NCBI RefSeq assembly: GCF_031195445.1
Contig: NZ_CP133480.1
Coordinates: forward strand, 124,001-188,000
Length of the DNA stretch: 64,000 bases
Direction: 5' to 3'
Source: Acuticoccus sp. MNP-M23
GTDB lineage: Bacteria; Pseudomonadota; Alphaproteobacteria; Rhizobiales; Amorphaceae
Every line of letters starts with the position of its first letter. Position 1 is the first letter of the stretch. Both the position numbers and the translations under genes were made by a program. Shown one piece after another: positions 57,142 through 64,000 of the stretch. The notes beneath the pieces are model-generated. The model saw nothing but the letters and a program-made list of their open reading frames with translations. It searched no databases and was not told the origin of the DNA.

Positions 57142-57561
57142 GTGAGCCAGGCTTTCACGTTGACCCTCGCAAGCTCTGACGATCCCGGCCTGCTTGCTGC
57201 CGCGGTCGAAGCGTTTGCCGAAGACCAGGCGCTGCCGATGAAGTCGGCCTTCACGCTCGATCTGGTGCTGGAAGAGATCGTCACCAACATCATCAACCAC
57301 GGCGCGGGACCCGGCGGCGCCACGGTCGACATCACGGTCCAGCGCGACGGCGACGCCCTCAAGGGCACTGTGCGCGACAACGCTGCCCCGTTCGATCCGC
57401 TGACCCGGCCCCCGGTCGATGTCAGCGCCAGTGTGGAGGAGCGCGAGATCGGCGGGCTCGGCATCCATCTTGTACGCGAAATGACCGAGACTCTGGGCTA
57501 CACCTATGCCGACGGGCACAACGTGCTGACCTTCACGATCGGCCTCAAGGAGTTAACGTGA
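57142..57561 (+). CDS. RsbW-like anti-sigma/serine kinase (GHKL ATPase)
   Basis: A 139-residue HATPase_c2 protein. The N box is LEEIVTNIINHG, the G1-like VRDNAAPFDP and the G2 GGLGIHLVREM follow, as in RsbW/SpoIIAB kinases that phosphorylate STAS antagonists and bind a target such as a sigma factor. The GTG at 57142 is preceded by AGGA. Its stop overlaps the STAS gene (GTGA). It is the kinase half of a partner-switching pair whose target is not in the window. Confidence 0.87.
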   Translation: MSQAFTLTLASSDDPGLLAAAVEAFAEDQALPMKSAFTLDLVLEEIVTNIINHGAGPGGATVDITVQRDGDALKGTVRDNAAPFDPLTRPPVDVSASVEEREIGGLGIHLVREMTETLGYTYADGHNVLTFTIGLKELT

Positions 57562-57902
57562 GCGAGCTGACACTCAAGACCGAAACGGTGGACGGCGTTG
57601 CCGTCTTCATCCCAGCCGGACGGATCGACTCGCAGACATCGAAAACATTCGAGGAGGCGGTGCTCGCTGCCATTGCCGCCGGCTCCACACGCATGGTCTT
57701 CGACTTTGCCGATCTCGCCTACATTTCCAGCGCGGGCCTGCGGGTTGTGCTTCTGGCCGGCAAGCGGGTGCGCACGGCCGGCGGCAAGCTGGTGCTGGCG
57801 AACCTCCAGCCGGCCATCCGGGAAGTCTTCGAGATTTCCGGCTTTCTCAACCTCTTCACGGTCACAGACGACCGTGCAGCAGCGGTGGCCGCCACCGCCT
57901 GA
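57558..57902 (+). CDS. STAS-domain anti-sigma factor antagonist
   Basis: A 114-residue SpoIIAA/RsbV-like protein. The phosphorylatable serine is Ser57 or Ser58 in YISSAGLRVVLL, and the N-terminus has IPAGRIDSQTSKTFEEAV. Unphosphorylated, such proteins bind the partner kinase and free its target. It is translationally coupled to the RsbW-like gene upstream by a GTGA overlap. A phosphatase (RsbU-type PP2C) to complete the switch is not present in the window. Confidence 0.88.
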   Translation: MSELTLKTETVDGVAVFIPAGRIDSQTSKTFEEAVLAAIAAGSTRMVFDFADLAYISSAGLRVVLLAGKRVRTAGGKLVLANLQPAIREVFEISGFLNLFTVTDDRAAAVAATA

Positions 57903-57926
57903 CGCGGACTGTGCTTTCCTGCCGCC

Positions 57927-58607
57927 TCAGGCGGCGCCGCCGCGCAACGGGCCGAATTTGAGCTGGCCGATGCCATCGTCCTGTGCCCGGCACGCAAAGG
58001 CCGCCTCCCCGGCCTGAAACCGGTCCTGCGCCTCGTCGATCCGTCCCGCTTCCATCCACTGGCAGTCTGCTGCCGGGCGAACGGGCGCGGCCACCGGGCG
58101 GTGGTTCACATAGCGCCAGCCATAGGGTTTGCGCACCAGCGCAACCGTTGCAAAGCCGCACTTCAACAGGTTGCGCATGGACGGGATGTTGCCGGGCGAG
58201 GCCTTGGCAATCACGTGGCTGGCGCCAAGGCGGGCGGCCTCTGCAATCCGCGTGTCGATGATCGCGCGTTGCAGCCCGCGCCTCCAGTAGGCCGGTGCCA
58301 CCGCGGAACCGTCGAGCACCATCAGCGGCGCCTCGGCCGGAACCACACTGGCAAGGCCGGTCCGGTCGTGCTCACTGTCCAGCACCGGCCGCAGAACACC
58401 GTAGGCGATGAGCTGCGGCCCGTCGCGAAAGCCGACGATCCCGCCGCCGACTGCGAAAATCTCGTCGAAGAATGCCGGCTCGTCGGGCCGCACCGCTGCC
58501 GGATTGGGCAGGCGCGACAGGGCGCTGAGGTACAGGCGGTACACCTCGTCGACATCCCCGCGCGTCAGGCGGACCTCGTCCAGCGTGGAGGCGGCGGCCA
58601 GGGTCAT
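57927..58607 (-). CDS. GNAT-family N-acetyltransferase
   Basis: A 226-residue protein with a GNAT core: the acetyl-CoA loop region VAPAYWRRGLQRAIIDTRIAEAARLG, and ASPGNIPSMRNLLKCGF in the last strand and helix. It is the final gene of a four-gene operon joined by ATGA overlaps to the solute-binding protein. An acyltransferase downstream of a sensor and transporter is unusual and may modify a protein or metabolite of the pathway. The acceptor is unknown. Its 3' end faces the STAS gene, with 24 bases between the stops. Confidence 0.78.
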   Translation of the reverse strand: MTLAAASTLDEVRLTRGDVDEVYRLYLSALSRLPNPAAVRPDEPAFFDEIFAVGGGIVGFRDGPQLIAYGVLRPVLDSEHDRTGLASVVPAEAPLMVLDGSAVAPAYWRRGLQRAIIDTRIAEAARLGASHVIAKASPGNIPSMRNLLKCGFATVALVRKPYGWRYVNHRPVAAPVRPAADCQWMEAGRIDEAQDRFQAGEAAFACRAQDDGIGQLKFGPLRGGAA

Positions 58608-59596
58608 GTGAGGACGTTCGCGTAGCTCAACATGCCCAGCGGCGGGTAGAGTTCCATCTCGCGCGCCAGCGGCATGTTGATGATGAGCGCGAACCGCTCC
58701 AGCGTCTCGATGGGAATTTCAGCCGGCGCCGTGCCGGTCACCAGAATCTGCTCGGCCTTGTAGGCGGTGAGCTGCCCCAGCGAATAATAGCGGCAGACGA
58801 GGCTGATGAGGGCTGACCGCTGCAGCAGCTCCACCGCCGAAAAGCCGGGCAGCCCGAGCGCCGTCGCAGCCGGGGCCACCTGCTCGATGTTCTGCGACAG
58901 GAACGTGTCCGGCAGATAATAGAGCCACTCGGCGCCTTCGGCAGCCAACTCTGCCACCAGAGCGGGGGCGGTCGACGCATCCGGTTTGCCGTCGGCACCC
59001 AACGCAAACGTGCGCTCCAGCAAAGTGAAGCCCATCTCGCCCTCGATGCTGCGCAGGTCCGCGACAATTGCGTTCGAGTTCTGCTCGGTGGGCGTATAGA
59101 GCACGCCCAGCCGCTTGAACGGGCGGTAGGCGTCCATCGCGCGGAGCTGCGGCGCGGCCGGCACCACGTGAGAGGTGCCGGTGATGTTGCGCCCGGAAGA
59201 GGCGCGGCTCGGCACGACGCCCGCCTTCACCGGTGTCGATACCATGGTGAAGACGCCCGGAATGTCGGTGATATAGCGCGCGGGGTCGGGGTCATCGTCC
59301 TTGCCGAAGGTCGCCAGCGTGACCGGTGTTCCCCATGTGTAGACAAGGTCCGGCTTTGCCTCACGGACTTCCTTCAGAATGTCCGGCACCCGCGAAGGGT
59401 CCAGCTCGGCAGAGCGGTGGGTGATTTCCACGTCGATGCCGCGTTGCTCCAGATAGTCGCGGAAACCGCGTTCCACATCGGTTTCGCCGCGGTATGTGAT
59501 CTGAAAGATCCTGAACGGGTCTCTGGCTCTCGCGATCCGCGGTGCGGAGAGGGCCGCAAGGCCGCCAAGCACGGTCCGGCGCGATACGCCAATCAT
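58604..59596 (-). CDS. Orphan ABC-type solute-binding protein with Tat signal
   Basis: A 330-residue protein of the ABC_sub_bind (PF04392-like) family. The N-terminus has a twin-arginine signal (VSRRTVLGGLAALSA), so it is exported folded. RIFQITYRGETDVERGFRDYL starts the first lobe, and KRLGVLYTPTEQNSNAIV is typical of the second. No permease or ATPase is adjacent, so it likely works as a ligand-presenting partner rather than a transporter part. It overlaps both neighbours by ATGA. Confidence 0.83.
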   Translation of the reverse strand: MIGVSRRTVLGGLAALSAPRIARARDPFRIFQITYRGETDVERGFRDYLEQRGIDVEITHRSAELDPSRVPDILKEVREAKPDLVYTWGTPVTLATFGKDDDPDPARYITDIPGVFTMVSTPVKAGVVPSRASSGRNITGTSHVVPAAPQLRAMDAYRPFKRLGVLYTPTEQNSNAIVADLRSIEGEMGFTLLERTFALGADGKPDASTAPALVAELAAEGAEWLYYLPDTFLSQNIEQVAPAATALGLPGFSAVELLQRSALISLVCRYYSLGQLTAYKAEQILVTGTAPAEIPIETLERFALIINMPLAREMELYPPLGMLSYANVLT

Positions 59597-61593
59597 GTCA
59601 TCTCCCCCACTTCAACCGAGGTGCCGGACCGTCCGGCGAGCCACGCCGTCAGCCCGAACACGAGCCCGCCGCCTGCCACGATAACGGCCGTTGCCACAAG
59701 CGCCACTTCGGCGGACCACATGGTCCACAATGCGCCCACAAACAAAGGCCCGAGCGCTGTGCCAAGCCTCTCCACCAGACGGAACACACCGTAGACCCCG
59801 CCCTCCGAAAGGTCCGGAATGATGCGGCGGCCGATTTCACCCACCAGCGCCGACTGCGGCGTCGTCGAGATGCCTTGTGCAATGCCGATCTGCGCGACCA
59901 TGGCAGCGGCGCCCCACGGCGCCGGCCACAGGTAAAGATGCCCCACGGCGCTGGCCGCCGCCAGAGCGCCGCCGACCACAAAAGGCGTCCGATTTCGCGC
60001 ATTGTCGCTGAACGCCGAGATGGTGGGCACCACAATCAGCATGGCGAGCCCGTAGAGCATCAGCACCCGGCCGATGGCCGAATCCTCGAACTGCCCCTGC
60101 AGCGCCAGCGGCAGATAATAAAAGCACACGCCAATCAGGAGCATCTTGGCCGGGAGCGCGCAGCCCACCAGAAGCGTCGCCATCAGCGGGCGTTTCAGGA
60201 CCGTGGCAAGATCGGACAGGCGCACCGCCCGTCCGCGGACCGCATTCTGCCCGGCGGTGGCTGGCAGCGCCACGTAGGCGCACGCATAGGCGGCAAGCGC
60301 CATGGCGGCGCTGACGAGGAAGGTGGTGTTCTCGCCCAGCCGATCGGACACGATGCCGCCAATGGGCGGCCCGCACAGCATCGCCGCCATGATGGCCGAA
60401 ACGAAGAGGCCGATGCCGCGCGCCCGCTGCCGCGAATCCGTCCGGTCCACAATGAACCCCTGCGCTGCCACGAACACCGCGGCAAAGCCGATGGCGGTGA
60501 CGGCGCGAAAGCCGATCAGCTCCGTCATTGTGGTGGCGAACGCCGTACCGGCAAAACCGAGCGCTGCCACCAGCGCGCCTGCCCGCAGCGCGCGCGCCCT
60601 GCCAAAGCGCTCGGTGACCCCGTTCAGCCAGGGCTGGGACAGGGCCACGATGGCCATGAAGATCACCATGGGCGCCGCAATCACGAGCTGGGTGGCGGTA
60701 CCGCTGGCGCCATGCGCCACACTGGCAATGTAGTGCGGCAAAAATGGCCGGGTCATTTCCTCGGCAAAGAAGAACAGGAACACCGGGGCGCGGATGGCAA
60801 CCAGCGAAACCGGCGCGGGCTCTGAGCCTTTGCCGATGTTGTGGGCGGCCGCAAAGGCTTCAAGCCGGGCGGTGGACGCTGCATCCCCCGCCTCCGCCGC
60901 CTGGAGAGCCAGGCGCGCATGGCGCGCGCGCAACTTGTTGACGCGGTGGTCGATCGCATCGATCTCGGCGGCGATGGGTCCACTGCCGCCCACCGGCGGC
61001 AGCAGGCGCAGATTGCCTTGCCTCACCGCATCCAGCCGCAGGCTGAGGCCGCGAAACCGCTGCGCCGATGGCAGCGCAAACGCAAAGGCCGTCAGTTCCA
61101 GCGCCACCAGCACCGCAACCACCAGCAGCACCAGACCGTCGACCCACAAATCGCGCACCAGCGTCTGCGCCACATCCACCGGCACGGCAATCTCCACCCG
61201 TCCGGCGGGCTCGCCGTCAGGCCCGACGACAGGTGCATGAACCCGGCGCCATTCGTCTGCAGCGTCGGTATTTGCGAACCGGCTGCGCTGGACGCTGGCC
61301 ACGATATTGCCGTTCTCGTCCTCCAGCGCAGCCGCCGCGAACTGGGCGTTCTCGTCCAGCGCATTCTGCAGCACGGCGTTTGCGCCCACGAAGCGGTCCA
61401 CCGGAATGCCGTAGCCCACGGCTTCGGACGAAAGGCTGGCGATGGAGCTGGCAACGCTTTCCGCCTTGCGATCCAGAGCAGGCACCAGAAGCGCGCGTGC
61501 GCCTTCGACGGTCTGCCAGGAGATCAGCGCCAGCCCGGCAATGAGTGTCGCCAGAACGATGGCAAGGACGGCAGCATCGGTGCGGCGGTTCAT
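59593..61593 (-). CDS. Sensor-HAMP-MFS fusion membrane protein
   Basis: A 666-residue protein in which a two-TM sensor module is fused to a major facilitator transporter. TM1 spans about 8-29. A periplasmic domain (about 30-148) includes SEAVGYGIPVDRFVGANAV and EDENGNIVASV, and TM2 spans about 151-173. A HAMP-like and coiled segment follows (LSLRLDAVRQGNLRLLPP, to about 255). From about 265 to 655 comes an MFS core of about 12 helices with RFGRARALRAGALVAALG. A sensor that directly gates or reports on an MFS carrier is an unusual domain order. It is coupled by ATGA overlaps to the sensor gene upstream and the binding protein downstream. Confidence 0.82.
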   Translation of the reverse strand: MNRRTDAAVLAIVLATLIAGLALISWQTVEGARALLVPALDRKAESVASSIASLSSEAVGYGIPVDRFVGANAVLQNALDENAQFAAAALEDENGNIVASVQRSRFANTDAADEWRRVHAPVVGPDGEPAGRVEIAVPVDVAQTLVRDLWVDGLVLLVVAVLVALELTAFAFALPSAQRFRGLSLRLDAVRQGNLRLLPPVGGSGPIAAEIDAIDHRVNKLRARHARLALQAAEAGDAASTARLEAFAAAHNIGKGSEPAPVSLVAIRAPVFLFFFAEEMTRPFLPHYIASVAHGASGTATQLVIAAPMVIFMAIVALSQPWLNGVTERFGRARALRAGALVAALGFAGTAFATTMTELIGFRAVTAIGFAAVFVAAQGFIVDRTDSRQRARGIGLFVSAIMAAMLCGPPIGGIVSDRLGENTTFLVSAAMALAAYACAYVALPATAGQNAVRGRAVRLSDLATVLKRPLMATLLVGCALPAKMLLIGVCFYYLPLALQGQFEDSAIGRVLMLYGLAMLIVVPTISAFSDNARNRTPFVVGGALAAASAVGHLYLWPAPWGAAAMVAQIGIAQGISTTPQSALVGEIGRRIIPDLSEGGVYGVFRLVERLGTALGPLFVGALWTMWSAEVALVATAVIVAGGGLVFGLTAWLAGRSGTSVEVGEMT

Positions 61594-62264
61594 GTGGCGC
61601 GTGCCTCATGGCCAGGCGGGCGCGCCATCTGGGCGGCAATGGCGTCCTGTTCACGGGCAATATCGGCAAGGATGGCTGCGGTTTCGGGCGGGACGCGGCC
61701 TTCGGCCGTTTCGGGGCCGAGGAGGCGGCTGACCGCGCCCCGCACCCCGAGCGAGACCAGCACGATGAGCACCAGCGCCCCGGCAAGGCCGGCAATGAGC
61801 GCGGTGCTGATCACCCGCGGCGCCAGCGGCGCAAGCGCGGCATACACCCGCTGAGGGTCGGCAATGGCCATCACCTGCCCCTCCACGGTGCCAAAGGCGG
61901 AAATGATGATCGCGCTGCGCAGGGTTTCATTGCTGTCCTCGAAGCCTTCGCCGGCAACGGTCCCGCTCTCGAACAGCACCCGGCCATCGAGCGCTGCAAC
62001 CCGCAACGCGCCGATGGCCGGATCGGCGGACATTTCACGCTCCATCGTGCGCTCCAGACCGACCTGTCCGGCAAGCGGCAACCCCAGCATCAGTGCGGTG
62101 TGGGCTTCGTTGGCGATCCGCCGGCTGACGGTCTCGAACCGCTCCCCCGTCAGCTCGACATAAGCGGCGCGCACGCTGGCATAATTGAGGTAAGCGCCGA
62201 GCAGCAACGTCACCGCCAGAAGCGGCAGGAGCGAGGCAAGAATTGCCAGGGCGAGTGCGCGCAC
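61590..62264 (-). CDS. Two-TM membrane sensor-like protein, paralog A
   Basis: A 224-residue protein: TM1 near 5-25, a periplasmic domain to about 150 (NEAHTALMLGLPLAGQVGLE, ALDGRVLFESG), TM2 near 157-180 and a short cytoplasmic tail. It matches the sensor part of the MFS fusion in layout and in a GLP/GIP-type motif. The GTG at 62264 is chosen because AAGGGG lies 5 bases upstream; upstream codons would place a long soluble leader ahead of TM1. It is first in the operon and divergent from paralog B. Confidence 0.7.
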   Translation of the reverse strand: MRALALAILASLLPLLAVTLLLGAYLNYASVRAAYVELTGERFETVSRRIANEAHTALMLGLPLAGQVGLERTMEREMSADPAIGALRVAALDGRVLFESGTVAGEGFEDSNETLRSAIIISAFGTVEGQVMAIADPQRVYAALAPLAPRVISTALIAGLAGALVLIVLVSLGVRGAVSRLLGPETAEGRVPPETAAILADIAREQDAIAAQMARPPGHEARAT

Positions 62265-62485
62265 GATCACCCCTTTTCGGCTTGGCGGCGTGTGGTCCGG
62301 TCTGCCGGAAGCTTTCGTCGGCGGTGCAAGGCCACGGCGGGACAGGAATGCACACGACGGTCGCACGGCGTCTTCGCGTGCAGGCTTGCTCGCCACCCCC
62401 GATCTTGTCAACGTCGTCACGGCGTGATGGGTGGAACCGAAGTTACGCACCTGACGGGCTCTCCCCCGGGTGCTAGAGAAACATC
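62265..62485. promoter_or_regulatory. Divergent promoter region between the two sensor operons
   Basis: The 221-base spacer must hold start sites for both the sensor/HAMP-MFS/binding-protein/GNAT operon and the plus-strand sensors. I see no convincing -35/-10 pair, and no sigma-54 or extracytoplasmic-function consensus. Paired transcription from one spacer suggests joint control. Confidence 0.4.
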
Positions 62486-63226
62486 ATGGGTCGTTTTTCC
62501 GTCTTAACTTCAACGGTTCTCATCGCCGTTCTGGGCGTCATCGCCTACACGCTCGTGGCAACGCGGACGATGGAACGGTCTGCCGCGCAGCTTGCGGCCG
62601 CCCAGTTCGATTTCATTTTATCGCGCGCCGACGAGGCCATCGAACGCAATCTCCACCTCGGCCTGGCGCTGGGCGAGGTGAACCAGGCCTCCGCCGCGCT
62701 GGAGCGTGCCATGTCGCGCTCGCCCTCCATTCTCGGTGCGGACGTGATCTCGGTTGGCGGGACGACCCTTTATTCAACCGATCGCGGCGCCCTTGGCGAA
62801 CCCATTCCGGACCGGTGGCGCATCGCCATCAACGACACGCACAACGAGACCTGGCGCGCCGAAGCCTTCGATAGTGTGACCATGGGCCGGCCGGTCAGCA
62901 ACGATTTCGGTCAGGTCGAAGGGTGGGCCGCCCTCATCATCGACCGCGACGCCCTCTCCGCTCCACTTTCCGAAGCGCCGCGCACGGTGCGGATGATGCT
63001 GCCGGCCATCATCCTCGTGGCTCTGGGAGCGCTGGTGATTGCGGCCGTCGTGATCCGCTGGTCCTACCGCAGGGCATGGATCGACCTGAAGACACCGCCC
63101 CCGCCGCCGGAGCGGCGCGATGCGTTCGATCAGGCCAATCTCCGCGCCGTCGAAAGCTGTGCAAACACCAATGCGGTGCTGGCCCAAGTCCGCACCGAAA
63201 TCCAGCGGCTCGATGCCATTGTCTGA
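62486..63226 (+). CDS. Two-TM membrane sensor-like protein, paralog B
   Basis: A 246-residue protein with TM1 near 4-25, a periplasmic domain (about 30-165; IERNLHLGLALGEVNQASAA, VGGTTLYSTDRG), TM2 near 168-192 (RMMLPAIILVALGALVIAAV) and a short proline-rich cytoplasmic tail ending RTEIQRLDAIV. The design matches paralog A and the sensor half of the MFS fusion. It has no kinase, cyclase or phosphatase output domain, so it may act by protein contact. Its stop lies within the start of the next gene (14-base overlap). Confidence 0.7.
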   Translation: MGRFSVLTSTVLIAVLGVIAYTLVATRTMERSAAQLAAAQFDFILSRADEAIERNLHLGLALGEVNQASAALERAMSRSPSILGADVISVGGTTLYSTDRGALGEPIPDRWRIAINDTHNETWRAEAFDSVTMGRPVSNDFGQVEGWAALIIDRDALSAPLSEAPRTVRMMLPAIILVALGALVIAAVVIRWSYRRAWIDLKTPPPPPERRDAFDQANLRAVESCANTNAVLAQVRTEIQRLDAIV

Positions 63227-64000
63227 GCCAGTCCCGTCACATCAGGCCGGCCAGCGGGATCTTGCCGGTGCCCGCCGCGCCGACAGGGCTGCCTTCGTGC
63301 TGGCCCTCTCGGTCGGCGCGGTGGTGCTCGTGGCAACGCTCTGGCTTGCGACCATCATGATCCAGCCGCGCCTCCAGCGTCTGGAAGTGGCCTCCACCGA
63401 AGCGGCGCAGACCCTCGCCAGCGCCGTGGCCGAGGACTTTGCCGAGGCCGTCGCCCTTGGCATTCCCCTTCCCCAGATGCGCGGCGTCGATGATTATCTG
63501 AGCGCTGTCCTGCGGTCGGATAACCTTGTTTCCGCGGTTCTCGTGCTCGGTGCCGAGGAGCAACGCCTTTTCGCCGTTCCTGCGCGAACAGCGGTGCCGC
63601 GGCCGCTGGTGCGCGCGCAGATCATGGTTGATGACAAGGCGGTGGGCACCATCATCGCCGGTCCCTCGCCGCAGATCGCCGAAACGGCCAGACTGCACCT
63701 GCTGCGCTCTGCCATTGCGATGGCTCTTCTTGTGGGGCTGTTGTCCGGCATCCTGTTTCGCATCGCGCTTCTGGAGCGGTTGAACCTGCCGCAGGCGCGC
63801 CTTGGTGCCGCAGCCGGCGCTGTCGGCCGCGGAACGTTCGGCGAATTCACACCGCCGCGGGCCGGCGCGATGCTGGCGCTCGGGCGCAGTGCGGGGCTGC
63901 TGCTTGCCCCCATCCGGCGCGAATACCGCCGCCTCGTCGCCCTCACCGACGAGGTGCGCGCGCTCGACACGTTCGGCCGGGTCCGCACCGAAATCGACGA
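63213..64000 (+). CDS. Two-TM membrane sensor-like protein, paralog C (3' end outside window)
   Basis: An open frame from the ATG at 63213 continues without a stop to the window end (262 codons). It starts MPLSEPVPSHQAGQRDLAGA. A TM1 follows (AFVLALSVGAVVLVATLWLA), then a periplasmic domain with EAVALGIPLPQMRGVDDYL and LGAEEQRLFAVP, a TM2 (AIAMALLVGLLSGILFRIAL) and a cytoplasmic part that has begun by the edge. It resembles paralogs A and B. Whatever output domain it has lies beyond 64000. Confidence 0.7.
   Translation, partial: MPLSEPVPSHQAGQRDLAGARRADRAAFVLALSVGAVVLVATLWLATIMIQPRLQRLEVASTEAAQTLASAVAEDFAEAVALGIPLPQMRGVDDYLSAVLRSDNLVSAVLVLGAEEQRLFAVPARTAVPRPLVRAQIMVDDKAVGTIIAGPSPQIAETARLHLLRSAIAMALLVGLLSGILFRIALLERLNLPQARLGAAAGAVGRGTFGEFTPPRAGAMLALGRSAGLLLAPIRREYRRLVALTDEVRALDTFGRVRTEID

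Noticed and set aside
1-64000. Mobile elements, prophage or CRISPR array
   Set aside because: No transposase, integrase, phage structural gene, cas gene or regular short repeat was found on either strand.

Overview
The window is about 66 percent GC by eye and looks like the chromosome of an alphaproteobacterium, most likely of the order Hyphomicrobiales (Rhizobiales). The short alphaproteobacterial ProS, the orders proS-lolC-lolD-dnaE and rimP-nusA-ylxR-infB-rbfA-truB, an aapJQMP general amino acid transporter next to metC, and ispH-thrB-rnhA all point there. I see no insertion sequence, prophage, CRISPR array or integrase. The genus cannot be named from sequence alone.

1-11 kb, accessory metabolism. 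A tightly overlapping minus-strand operon (7641 down to 117) encodes two class III CoA-transferases, an acyl-CoA dehydrogenase, two MaoC-type hotdog proteins (one apparently without catalytic residues), two DapA-superfamily lyases, a small EthD-like protein and a LysR regulator. It diverges from a fructose-type sugar importer (frcBCA) across a spacer carrying a LysR-type dyad.

11-48 kb, mostly core. Here are proS, lolC, lolD, a 32-codon membrane ORF with an SOS-like promoter, dnaE, a threonine/serine dehydratase, a phosphodiesterase, a GT83-like transferase, aapJQMP with a sigma-54 promoter candidate and two terminators, metC, a GT2/LABNT pair, truB-rbfA-infB-ylxR-nusA-rimP, rppH, a flavin oxidase-like protein, an SDR, and the split glycine cleavage operon gcvT-gcvH-nudix-gcvPA-gcvPB behind a tandem glycine riboswitch. 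They are followed by a lipoprotein, ispH-thrB-rnhA and tRNA-Arg(CCU).

47.5-64 kb, accessory signalling. After the tRNA come a degenerate REC-EAL protein, an OmpR-type regulator, an RTX calcium-binding protein and a five-PAS hybrid kinase. After these are a sulfatase, an RsbW-like kinase with a STAS antagonist, and a striking cluster. This cluster has a four-gene coupled operon (membrane sensor, sensor-HAMP-MFS fusion, Tat-exported orphan solute-binding protein, GNAT acetyltransferase) and two divergent membrane sensors of the same design, the last cut by the window end. I read it as a possible undescribed ligand-sensing and partner-switching system. Several start codons are non-ATG and were chosen from Shine-Dalgarno position, including a probable CTG start for the YlxR protein.
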